Positions 26,396-34,206 of a stretch of DNA of 64,000 nucleotides are shown here, piece after piece. Source of the stretch: Planctomycetota bacterium (GTDB lineage: Bacteria; Planctomycetota; JAJSAM01; JAJVHW01); NCBI GenBank assembly GCA_021776825.1, contig JAJFFG010000104.1:1-64000 (forward strand). Direction: 5' to 3'. The stretch's first letter is position 1. The number at the start of each line of letters is the position of its first letter. The translations under genes were made by a program, and so were the position numbers. The notes under the pieces were generated by a model. That model saw only the letters and a program-made list of their open reading frames with translations. It ran no database searches and was not told the origin of the DNA.

Positions 26396-27007
26396 ATGAG
26401 CCTTCGCACCGCCCTCGTCCCTGTGACGTTCCTCACCGCGTTCCTGGCGGCCTGCGCGTGCCCGATCCCGCACGCGCCGAACCTCACCCGCGACTCGCCA
26501 CACGAGGCCCTCGACTTCCTCGCCGCGTCGATCCGCGCCCGTCGGCCCGGCCTCGTCTACGACAGCCTCCATCCCCGGCTCGTGAAGACGCTCGGCGGCT
26601 TCTCCGTCGTCGAACTCGCGGCCTCGTTTGACGAGGCCCCTGGGCGCTTCGATCGGCTCGCCGATCTGCTCGAGGAAGGCGCCCGCGCGCCACCAGAGCT
26701 CCGGCCGGACGGGGCTGCGGTCATCCAACTGACCAAGGCGGGCACGAAGGTCACCCTGCTCCTCGCGCGCCGCGATCGCGCCGAGGCCACGTTCGACTCG
26801 GAGTGGACGCCCGTGACGCGTCGCGATGTTCCCGACGCCGCCGCCACTGTCACGGTCGGGGACGATGGTTCACTTTCCGCGGGTCCCGTCGTCTTTCCCG
26901 GCATCCGCTCCACTGACGCACCGGATCTCATCCGCCTCCAGATCCACCGCGACTGGGTCCTGGCGGGGTGGAGAGCCGACGACGGCCGCTCCCTCTTCGG
27001 ACCCTGA
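26396..27007 (+). CDS. Lipoprotein of unknown function
   Basis: The ATG at 26396 gives 203 residues with a clear lipoprotein signal (ALVPVTFLTAFLAACAC, lipobox LAAC). The mature part starts with a segment typical of secreted stress or ligand-binding domains (SPHEALDFLAASIRARRPGL, YDSLHPRLVKTLGG). The rest is mixed alpha/beta with no motif I can name. It converges with the next gene on the minus strand. Confidence 0.75.
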   Translation: MSLRTALVPVTFLTAFLAACACPIPHAPNLTRDSPHEALDFLAASIRARRPGLVYDSLHPRLVKTLGGFSVVELAASFDEAPGRFDRLADLLEEGARAPPELRPDGAAVIQLTKAGTKVTLLLARRDRAEATFDSEWTPVTRRDVPDAAATVTVGDDGSLSAGPVVFPGIRSTDAPDLIRLQIHRDWVLAGWRADDGRSLFGP

Positions 27008-27050
27008 CCGAACCGTCTCTCGCCGATCCGTCTACTGACCGAGCCGCCGA

Positions 27051-27389
27051 CTACCCGTCGCGCTCGCGCACGCGAGCGAGCCGCCACTCACCCAGAACGA
27101 TCGCGGCCGCCGTCGCCACGGGAGCCGACAGCACGATCGCCGTCACCGTCGGCCCCTCCCACGCGTCCGGTTCGACCGCCATGCCGACGAGCAGCAGCGC
27201 GATCGGCACCGTGGCGACAAGCGTCCACACCGCCCATCCGCCGATCGCGAACGGCAGCAGCCGCTCGCGCCGCCGCCTTCGCCAGCGCTCGCGTCGCAGC
27301 ACGAACACGTAGCTCCCCGCAGCGGCGAGCGGCACGCCGAGCCAGGCGGCGAGCCCGAACGAGACAAGCAGCAGGGGCAGCACGATCAC
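27051..27389 (-). CDS. Small integral membrane protein
   Basis: The GTG at 27389 gives 112 residues with four hydrophobic segments (VIVLPLLLVSFGLAAWLGV, LAAAGSYVFVL, FAIGGWAVWTLVATVPIALLLVGM and VTAIVLSAPVATAAAIVL). A very basic loop (RRERWRRRRRERL) lies between segments 2 and 3. The frame stays open further upstream to 27542, but that part lacks coding character. Function is unknown. Confidence 0.55.
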   Translation of the reverse strand: MIVLPLLLVSFGLAAWLGVPLAAAGSYVFVLRRERWRRRRRERLLPFAIGGWAVWTLVATVPIALLLVGMAVEPDAWEGPTVTAIVLSAPVATAAAIVLGEWRLARVRERDG

Positions 27390-27658
27390 GGCGAGGACTC
27401 TACCGTGCGTGAGACTCTGTTCCGCTCCATCGGCGGGTTGGCGAGGCCCGCGCCCTCTGTGATCAATCGGCGGCGGCGCGCGTCCAACAGGCACGCGGCG
27501 GATGTGACGACGGGGAGCGAACCGGTCCGCACCGGTCCGCACGCTGTCGGGGACTCCAGGTTGCCGGAGCCGTGAGAGTTCGTCACGCGTGCTCCGCCTC
27601 CGTCCGCGGTTCGCTATCGTGATGTCGGTCGCGGCCGAGTCCGCGCGAGGAGTCGATC

Positions 27659-28012
27659 ATGCCCGAGCGCACGCCAATCCTGTCCGTGGTCCTGTTCGCT
27701 GTCGCCGCGGTGCTCGGCGCGGTGGGGCAGTACTTCTACAAGGAAGGAGCCGCTGCCGCGGACGGCACGCTCCGCAGCTACCTCGCCAACCCGCGTGTCG
27801 CCGGCGGCGTGGTCTGCTACATCGCGGTGATGGTGCTGTTCCTCGCCGCGTTCCGCCGCGGCGGCAGTCTGACCGTGCTGTACCCGATCTACGCGAGCAC
27901 GTTCATCTGGGCCGCACTGATCGCGCGCGTCGCCTACGGCACGGCGGTTCGTCCGGTCCACGTCCTTGGGATGGGCACGCTTGTGCTCGGCATGGCTCTC
28001 CTCGGTCGATGA
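27659..28012 (+). CDS. Small EamA/SMR-type membrane transporter
   Basis: The 117-residue protein has four transmembrane helices, and the second half repeats the half-EamA pattern (YPIYASTFIWAALIARVAYG, VHVLGMGTLVLGMALLG). This is the size and layout of small multidrug-resistance/half-EamA transporters. Close homologues often flip lipid-linked or aminosugar intermediates. Here it opens a lipid-synthesis cluster and overlaps the next gene by four bases, so a lipid or polar-head-group substrate is a reasonable inference. Confidence 0.75.
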   Translation: MPERTPILSVVLFAVAAVLGAVGQYFYKEGAAAADGTLRSYLANPRVAGGVVCYIAVMVLFLAAFRRGGSLTVLYPIYASTFIWAALIARVAYGTAVRPVHVLGMGTLVLGMALLGR

Positions 28013-28692
28013 GCGCCGCGGAACCCCTCGAGACCGAACCCCCCGAGACGGACCCGAACCGGCGTCCGATCCGCGCGCGTTCGACCGGCTGGGCGAGCGT
28101 ACTGACGCGGGCGTTGATTCGCATCGGCGCGTCACCGAACGGGATCTCCGTGGCGGGCCTCGTCGCGGCGTGCGTCGCCGGCGCCGCGTTCTGGGGCACG
28201 TCGCAGTCCGCCGAACTCGCACCGTGGCTGTTCGTGGCGGGTGGCGTCTGCGTTCAGATGCGACTCCTCTGTAACCTGTTCGACGGGATGGACGCCGTGA
28301 CCACCGGCACGGCCTCGCCCGTCGGCGAGCTCTACAACGAGGTCCCTGACCGGCTGTCCGACGCGGCCATCCTGATCGGCTTCGGCTACGCGGCGGGCGG
28401 GTTCGTCGAACTCGGCTACGTCGCGGCCGCAGTGGCGATCTTCGTCGCATACGTCCGGGCGATGGTGCGCAACGCCGGGGCGCCGAGTGACTTCTGCGGG
28501 CCGCTCGCGAAGCCGCAGCGCATGGCGGTCGTGACGATCGCAGCATTCGCCGCGGCACTCCTGCCGGGACCGCTCGTGCTGGATCTCGGCATGCCCGCGC
28601 TGGCCCTCGTCGTCGTCGCGTCCGGTGGGGCCCTGACCGCGACGCGGCGCCTGCTCCGTGCGGCGTCTGCGCTCCGAGGGATCGACGCGTGA
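28009..28692 (+). CDS. CDP-alcohol phosphatidyltransferase, atypical motif
   Basis: This 227-residue membrane enzyme belongs to the family that joins CDP-activated lipids to an alcohol. The family motif is D-x2-DG-x2-AR-x8-G-x3-D-x3-D. Here it reads N-L-F-DG-M-D-AV-x8-G-ELY-N-EVP-D (residues about 87-112), so two metal-binding Asp are Asn and the Arg is Val. I recall a subfamily with the same N substitutions (GELxNxxPDR), so it may be active on a different substrate rather than dead. Several helices flank the motif. It is coupled to its neighbours by 4-bp overlaps on both sides. Confidence 0.8.
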   Translation: MSAAEPLETEPPETDPNRRPIRARSTGWASVLTRALIRIGASPNGISVAGLVAACVAGAAFWGTSQSAELAPWLFVAGGVCVQMRLLCNLFDGMDAVTTGTASPVGELYNEVPDRLSDAAILIGFGYAAGGFVELGYVAAAVAIFVAYVRAMVRNAGAPSDFCGPLAKPQRMAVVTIAAFAAALLPGPLVLDLGMPALALVVVASGGALTATRRLLRAASALRGIDA

Positions 28693-29690
28693 CCGCAGCC
28701 GAGCGACTCTGGGATCCGGGTTCCGCGTTCGATCATCCGGTGACGCTCTGGACGACGGTCGTGCTGATCGGGCTGCTCTTGGTCGCGCCCATCGTGACCC
28801 TCGCGCTGGCGCGCATCGGCATCGTCGGGCCGGAGACGCGCGCCGACGTGCTGGTCCGCTGCAAGGGCTGGGCGATCCTCGCGCCCGCTATCCTCGGCCC
28901 GATCCTCCTCGGCTCGTTCTGGGTGATCGGCGCGACGTGCGTGCTGGCGCTGCTCTGCCACAACGAGCTCTCACGAGCCACGGGTCTGTTCCGCGAGCGG
29001 CTCGTCAGCCTGGTCGTCGTGCTCGCGATCTTCGCGACGGCGCTGTCCGCGGCCGATCACTGGTACTCGTTCTTCACGGCCATCTGGCCCGTCTCGTGTG
29101 CGGTCGTCGCGGCTGTGGCGATCCTGCCGGATCGCCCGCAGGGCTACGTGCAGCGCACGGCGCTCGGTGTCCTGGCGCTGTCGCTGCTCGTCGGCGGACT
29201 CGGTCACTTCGCGTACATCGCGAACGACGCGCTCTTCCGGCCGATCCTGCTCTGGCTACTCGTTGGCGTGCAGCTGAACGACGTCTTCGCCTACGTGACC
29301 GGGCGCGCGTTCGGCCGTCGCAAGCTGTGCCCGGCGACGAGCCCGAACAAGACGCTCGGCGGCGCGATCGGTGCGCTGATCCTGACGACGTGCGTCTCGG
29401 CCTACGTCGGCCACCACGTCTTCGAGGGCACGGGGATGGACACGCCGGCTGCGCTTCTCGGCGCCGGCGTGCTCATCTCTCTCTCCGGGCAGCTCGGTGA
29501 TCTCGTGCTGTCGTCCGTCAAGCGCGACCTCGACATCAAGGACATGGGGACGACGCTGCCCGGCCACGGGGGCCTGCTCGATCGCTTCGACTCCTTGCTG
29601 ATCGCCGCGCCGCTCGTCTTCCACTATGTCGGCTACCTCCGACCCGGCTTCGGGCTGGATCAGCCGATGCGGATCCTGACGGCACCGTAG
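28689..29690 (+). CDS. Phosphatidate cytidylyltransferase (CDP-DAG synthase family)
   Basis: CdsA-type enzymes make CDP-diacylglycerol from phosphatidate and CTP at the membrane. The 333-residue protein has about eight hydrophobic helices. The full signature lies near the C-terminus, SSVKRDLDIKDMGTTLPGHG then LLDRFDS, preceded by SPNKTLGGAIG and GQLGDLVLS. It is embedded in a lipid cluster rather than the usual uppS-dxr context, so it may be a specialised paralogue feeding the preceding transferase. Confidence 0.9.
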   Translation: MTAAERLWDPGSAFDHPVTLWTTVVLIGLLLVAPIVTLALARIGIVGPETRADVLVRCKGWAILAPAILGPILLGSFWVIGATCVLALLCHNELSRATGLFRERLVSLVVVLAIFATALSAADHWYSFFTAIWPVSCAVVAAVAILPDRPQGYVQRTALGVLALSLLVGGLGHFAYIANDALFRPILLWLLVGVQLNDVFAYVTGRAFGRRKLCPATSPNKTLGGAIGALILTTCVSAYVGHHVFEGTGMDTPAALLGAGVLISLSGQLGDLVLSSVKRDLDIKDMGTTLPGHGGLLDRFDSLLIAAPLVFHYVGYLRPGFGLDQPMRILTAP

Positions 29691-29692
29691 CC

Positions 29693-30412
29693 GTGGAGCC
29701 GTGGGAGTACCGCCCGGCGCAGGATCTCGGCCTCTCGCGCGCAGAGCGCCTGCGCAGCGTGCGACGGGAGGTCGGCCTCGCGGGCTGGCTCCTCAGTCGC
29801 CTCGCGTGGGCGCTGATCCGCGCCTACCTGCGGCTCCGTCATCGTCTGCGGATCGAGGGCCGCGAGAACCTGCCCGAAGCTACGCCGTTCGTGATGATCG
29901 CCAACCATGCCTCCCACTTCGACGCCATCACCCTCTGCGCCGCCCTCCCCGCGCAGCAGCGTGTGAGCGCGTTCCCGATCGCGGCCGGCGACACGTTCTT
30001 CGAGACGGACGCCGCCGCGACGTTTGCGACAATCGTGATGAACGCGTTGCCGCTCTGGCGCCGACGCTGTGGCGCCCACGCCCTCGACGCACTGCGCACC
30101 CGACTCGTCGAGGACGCCTGCGTGTTCGTCCTGTTCCCCGAGGGCACACGCGCGCGCGATGGACGGCTCGGGACCTTCAAGGCCGGCATCGGGCGCCTCG
30201 TCGCGGGCACGTCCATCGCCGTGGTGCCGTGCTACATCGACGGTGCCCATACCGCGTGGCCGCCCGACCGGCGCTTCCCCGGCCCGGGCCGCCTGCGCGT
30301 CTCCATCGGCCGTCCGCTGTCGTTCGAGCAGACCGAGAACCGCCGCGCGGGCTGGGAGAGCATCGCCACCGAACTCCGGCAGGCCGTCGAGGCCTGCGCG
30401 CGTCGGACGTAG
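29693..30412 (+). CDS. 1-acyl-glycerol-3-phosphate acyltransferase family (PlsC-like)
   Basis: This 239-residue acyltransferase has the catalytic HxxxxD motif in NHASHFDAI (near residue 72) and the glycerol-phosphate-binding FPEGTRARDG (near residue 149). An N-terminal hydrophobic patch is present. The GTG start is two bases after the cdsA-like stop. It would acylate lysophosphatidate or a related acceptor and complete a local phosphatidate to CDP-lipid to phospholipid path. Confidence 0.88.
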   Translation: MEPWEYRPAQDLGLSRAERLRSVRREVGLAGWLLSRLAWALIRAYLRLRHRLRIEGRENLPEATPFVMIANHASHFDAITLCAALPAQQRVSAFPIAAGDTFFETDAAATFATIVMNALPLWRRRCGAHALDALRTRLVEDACVFVLFPEGTRARDGRLGTFKAGIGRLVAGTSIAVVPCYIDGAHTAWPPDRRFPGPGRLRVSIGRPLSFEQTENRRAGWESIATELRQAVEACARRT

Positions 30413-30468
30413 TTGGCTGCACCCGGCGTGACGGCTTTGGGCCAATCGAGCCGTATCCTCGGCGCCGG

Positions 30469-33096
30469 ATGAATGGCGAACGCCTCGGCCCCTACCTGAT
30501 CGACGGTGAGCTCGGCTCCGGTGGGATGGGGCGCGTGTACGCCGCCGTTGTCGAAGGGCGGGTGCGCGGACTCGAGGTCGGGACGCGCGTGGCGCTCAAG
30601 GTCGTGCATCCGCATCTCCTCGAGACCGAGGGGTTCTTCAAGCGGTTCCTGCGCGAGGCGGAGATCGGGCAGGCGGTCGCGCATCCGAACGTCGTCCGCA
30701 CGTTCGACTGCGACGCGGCCGGTGGGTCGCACTTCCTGGCGATGGAGTACGTCGAAGGGCAGACGCTGCGGGAGCTGCTTGTCGAACTCGAGCGGGTGCC
30801 CGAGGAGCTGTGCCGGCACGTCGGCGTGGAGATCGCGAAGGGGCTCGGGTCGCTCCAGTACGCAGCACCGGAGAGCTTCCGAGGCGGCGGCAAGGACGTG
30901 GACGGCCGCGTCGATTTGCACGCGCTCGGGGTGCTGCTCTACGAACTCTCGTGTGGTGTGAACCCGTATCTCGCCGACGACGTCCCGAACACGATCCGCA
31001 AGGTGCTCCACGATGAGCCGCGCAAGCTCGGTGACGTGAACCCCCAGCTCTCGGCGTTCTTCGAGGAGGTCGTGCACTGCCTGCTCGCGAAGGACCGGGA
31101 CGAGCGGTTCGCGACGGCCGACGAACTCGCCTCGGTCCTGACGGAGGGCGAGGACTCGGCGTGGTGGCACCGCCAGGCGTCGATGATCCGGACGATCACG
31201 AAGCGTCCGCTCCGGCGGGTGCGCATCCCGCGCGAGACGGCGGTCTACGGCCGCGAGGACGAGCTCTCGAAGCTCCGCGCCTTGTACGACGCCGCGAAGT
31301 CCGGCGAGGGCTGCGTGGTCCTGATCGAGGGCGAAGCGGGCATCGGCAAGTCGCGCCTGATCGACGAACTGATCGGCCGGATGCAACGCGACGGCGAGGA
31401 CATCAACTTCCTGTTCGGGCCGTATCCGCCGGGCGGCGCCGCGGCGGCGGACGGCGGTTTCTCGACGGCGTATCGCGAGCAGTTCGGTGAGACGGGCTGC
31501 GCCGACTACCTGCCGACCACGCCGGTGCTCGTCCCCGCCTTCGACGCACTCCTTCGCGGCGAAGGAACGCCCGAGGGCAAGGAGCCGCTGACGAAGGGCT
31601 CGCTCCAGACTTGCTTCGTCAACGCGACCCGCGCACTCGGCGCTGAGCGCCCGACGGTCGTCCTGATCGACGACCTGCACTTTGCGCCGGACGAGGGGCG
31701 CTCGCTCTTCACGTCGCTGGCGATGGCGGTGCCGGGTCACCGCGTGCTGCTGATCGGGACGACGCGAGCGGGAGTGTCGGGCGATTGGATGGCGGGGCTG
31801 ACGCGGCTCGACCAGACACACCAGCTCGCGCTGCATCGACTCGGGCCGAAGGACCTGATGCGTCTGCTTCAGGACACGCTGAAGTCGGAACGCCTCGCAC
31901 AGGAGCTCGGGGTCCAGATCTCTCTGAAGTCCGACGGCAACCCCTTCTTCGTGTTCGAGATCATCCGCGGCTTGCGCGAAGGGCAGTTCATCACGCAGCA
32001 GGGCGACGGGACGTGGGTCAGTACGCGCGTCATCGACGACATCCAGATCCCGTCGTCGGTGCTCGATCTCGTGAACGCGCGCGTCGCCGATCTGACGGAG
32101 GAGGAACGCGATCTGCTCGACGTGGCGAGCTGCTGGGGCTTCGAGTTCGATCCGGGTCTGATCGGCGAAGTGCTCGGGATGGGCCGCATCCCGCTGCTGA
32201 AGCGGTTCGGGCAGATCGAGCGCAAGCACCGTCTCGTGCGCGCGGCGGGTCGGCAGATGGTGTTCGATCACCACCAGGTGCAGGAGGCGCTGTACGGGAG
32301 TCTGCTGGAGCAGCTCCGCGAGGAGTACCACGCCGCCCTCGCCGAGACCCTCGAGACGCGCACGAAGGCCGCCGACAAGGACCCCGACTCCCTCGACGGC
32401 GCACTCTGCGTAGATCTCTGCGACCACTACCTGAAGGGCGCCCGCGGTGAGTCGGCGCTGCGCTACCTCCCGGCCGCGCAGACGCATCTCACGAACGGCT
32501 ACCTGCACGCCGAGATGGCGGCGCTGACCGAGCGCGCGCTGGCGGTCCCGGAACTGCTCACGGGCCCCGAACGCGCCAAGACCCTGCTGCGCCTGGCAGA
32601 CGTGCTCCACCCGCTAGGCCGTCGCACACGCCACGAGGAGTGTGCGCGGGAGGCCGAGCGGCTGGCGGGAGCGGCGGACGACGACGAACTCCGCGGGAAC
32701 GCAGCGAGGGCGCTCGGCTCGCTCAGTGCCGCGACGGGGGACGAAGCGGCCGGGCGGGCGTCGCTCGCCGCGGGGCGGGATCTGGCGGCGGAGATCGACG
32801 TCGCCGGCTACGAGACGCTTGCGCGCTGCGAGCTGGCGTGCCTGCCCGGCGGCGACGCCGCCGACGCGCTGGCAGCCCTCGCCAAGCACGAGGAGCGGCT
32901 CGACGCGCGGGAGCGCCTGGCGGCCCGCCACCTGCTCTGGAAGGGGATCGGCGACCGGGCGCATCTCGACAAGGCCAAGCGCCTGCTCGACGAGTCGGTG
33001 GCGCACGTCGATGCCGAGACGCGGGAGTCGATGCTCACGAACCTCCGCGTGAACCGCGAGGTCATGGCGGCGTGGCGCGAGACCGACGCGGACTGA
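30469..33096 (+). CDS. Ser/Thr kinase-AAA ATPase protein lacking the kinase catalytic core
   Basis: The 875-residue protein starts at an ATG 56 bp after plsC. The N-terminus is an Hanks-type kinase lobe with GELGSGGMGRVYAA, VALK (Lys44) and LAMEYVEGQTL. After EIAKGL (to residue 126) the sequence jumps straight to GSLQYAAPESF (127 onward), then D/G-region DLHALGVLLYEL. The HRDLKPEN catalytic loop and DFG metal site, normally about 45 residues, are absent. An AAA_16-type ATPase follows (YGREDELSKL, Walker A GEAGIGKS near 288-295, Walker B VVLIDDLHF). A helical/TPR-like C-terminus ends the chain. The rest is intact and in frame, so a pseudokinase with a live ATPase domain is the simplest reading. 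Confidence 0.85.
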   Translation: MNGERLGPYLIDGELGSGGMGRVYAAVVEGRVRGLEVGTRVALKVVHPHLLETEGFFKRFLREAEIGQAVAHPNVVRTFDCDAAGGSHFLAMEYVEGQTLRELLVELERVPEELCRHVGVEIAKGLGSLQYAAPESFRGGGKDVDGRVDLHALGVLLYELSCGVNPYLADDVPNTIRKVLHDEPRKLGDVNPQLSAFFEEVVHCLLAKDRDERFATADELASVLTEGEDSAWWHRQASMIRTITKRPLRRVRIPRETAVYGREDELSKLRALYDAAKSGEGCVVLIEGEAGIGKSRLIDELIGRMQRDGEDINFLFGPYPPGGAAAADGGFSTAYREQFGETGCADYLPTTPVLVPAFDALLRGEGTPEGKEPLTKGSLQTCFVNATRALGAERPTVVLIDDLHFAPDEGRSLFTSLAMAVPGHRVLLIGTTRAGVSGDWMAGLTRLDQTHQLALHRLGPKDLMRLLQDTLKSERLAQELGVQISLKSDGNPFFVFEIIRGLREGQFITQQGDGTWVSTRVIDDIQIPSSVLDLVNARVADLTEEERDLLDVASCWGFEFDPGLIGEVLGMGRIPLLKRFGQIERKHRLVRAAGRQMVFDHHQVQEALYGSLLEQLREEYHAALAETLETRTKAADKDPDSLDGALCVDLCDHYLKGARGESALRYLPAAQTHLTNGYLHAEMAALTERALAVPELLTGPERAKTLLRLADVLHPLGRRTRHEECAREAERLAGAADDDELRGNAARALGSLSAATGDEAAGRASLAAGRDLAAEIDVAGYETLARCELACLPGGDAADALAALAKHEERLDARERLAARHLLWKGIGDRAHLDKAKRLLDESVAHVDAETRESMLTNLRVNREVMAAWRETDAD

Positions 33097-33149
33097 CCCG
33101 CCCATGCGCTCCGAGTTCCACGGCCGCGCACGCTGACGGACGGCGGCCG

Positions 33150-33863
33150 CTACTTGCGGCGGAGCTTCTCCGGCGCGAACCGTGCGTAGTCCCAGTTGAG
33201 CGTCTCAAAGACCATCTCGACGCGACGGGAACTCCGGAAGTACAGGAACCACGCGATGGGGGCGATCGACGCGAACACGGACAGCCCGAGTTGGTCTTGG
33301 AAGTACATCCAGTCGACGATGAGGCTCAGCACCGACGTCGCCGCCCAGGCCGCCAGACTCCACTGGAGCGCCTTGAGCACCTGTGCGCTCGTTGGGAGGA
33401 AGTGAAACGGTGGGTTGCGAACTGGTCGTCGTGCGAAGAGCGCGGCGATCGCTGCCGCGGTTGCCGCCGCCTGCGCGAGGAGCGCCGGCACCACCGAGAG
33501 GGCGAACATGCCCTTGAGCCAACCTGACTCCCAGTCCGGTGAGACGAGATTCTCCGCGATCCCCGGTGCGAAGGCCGCGGTCATCACGCCGCCCACGATC
33601 ACCTGGATGTAGAAGAACAGGAGCCACCCTCCGATGGGCTGCTTCCGCAGTCCATTGCAGATTAGGCAGACGATCAGGAGGCCGCCGCACGCCGGCGTCC
33701 TTGGCGGCGTGCTCGCGTCGCCCCCGCCGTCCTGGGCCAGCGCGAGCGAAGCGGTCATCACGAGCGCCACGCACATCGCCGCCACGTTGACGCGGGGCGC
33801 TGAGCGGCCGGGGCGGCTTCGAGTCGGTTGCGGTCCCACGGCGGGATTGTACGGCCCCGCCAT
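33150..33863 (-). CDS. DUF2569-like membrane protein
   Basis: The ATG at 33863 gives 237 residues, with a GTG at 33905 as alternative. After a first hydrophobic segment (AAMCVALVMTASLALA) come GGWLLFFYIQVIVGG, then three more helices and the ending WFLYFRSSRRVEMVF. The PIGGWL opening and the YFxxSxRV end are marks of the DUF2569 family of small membrane proteins. Its function is not known. It is transcribed away from the tRNA-Ala gene's promoter side. Confidence 0.65.
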   Translation of the reverse strand: MAGPYNPAVGPQPTRSRPGRSAPRVNVAAMCVALVMTASLALAQDGGGDASTPPRTPACGGLLIVCLICNGLRKQPIGGWLLFFYIQVIVGGVMTAAFAPGIAENLVSPDWESGWLKGMFALSVVPALLAQAAATAAAIAALFARRPVRNPPFHFLPTSAQVLKALQWSLAAWAATSVLSLIVDWMYFQDQLGLSVFASIAPIAWFLYFRSSRRVEMVFETLNWDYARFAPEKLRRK

Positions 33864-33963
33864 CAACCGGCGCGCGTGCCTGAGTGGAGGCGCGAAGAAC
33901 AACACGTCTCGTGTCGCCGCGTCGGGCTCGTAGGGGACGACCTCTCATCCGAGGCTGGATGAG

Positions 33964-34039
33964 TGGTGGAGCCTAGGAGATTCGAACTCCTGACCTCCTG
34001 AATGCCATTCAGGCGCTCTACCAACTGAGCTAAGGCCCC
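33964..34039 (-). tRNA. tRNA-Ala (anticodon GGC)
   Basis: Read on the minus strand, the 76-nt gene folds as a standard tRNA. The acceptor GGGGCCT pairs with AGGCTCC. The D-arm is GCTCAGTTGGTAGAGC. The anticodon stem CCTGA/TCAGG encloses ATGGCAT with anticodon GGC. The T-arm AGGAG-TTCGAAT-CTCCT is present and CCA is encoded. Confidence 0.97.
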
Positions 34040-34076
34040 ACGGCTGTCCGCGCCGGTCGGGACCGGCGAGGGGCGG

Positions 34077-34106
34077 ACGATAGAAACGAGCCTGCCAAAC
34101 GGTCAA
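34077..34106 (-). promoter_or_regulatory. Promoter of the tRNA-Ala gene
   Basis: On the minus strand TTGACC (34106-34101) is followed after 18 bases by TATCGT (34082-34077). The start would be near 34070. A perfect CGCCGGTC-GG-GACCGGCG inverted repeat (34051-34068) lies in the short leader before the mature tRNA 5' end. Confidence 0.45.
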
Positions 34107-34206
34107 CGATTCCGGGTGCGCCGTCCGCTTTCTCCAAGCGGTCTCGCCACGCGTCTAACCTCCCCGCTTCGGTGCGCGCGAGGCGCCCGAGAGCCAGGTG
34201 ACGACG

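Noticed and set aside
28009..28692. Inactive CDP-alcohol transferase
   Set aside because: The Asp-to-Asn changes first suggested a dead enzyme. The same changes are, as I recall, shared by a subfamily, so loss of function is not inferred.
30232..32610. A 792-codon open frame on the minus strand opposite the kinase-AAA gene
   Set aside because: It is antisense to a gene with clear kinase and AAA motifs, and its composition is that of a shadow frame.
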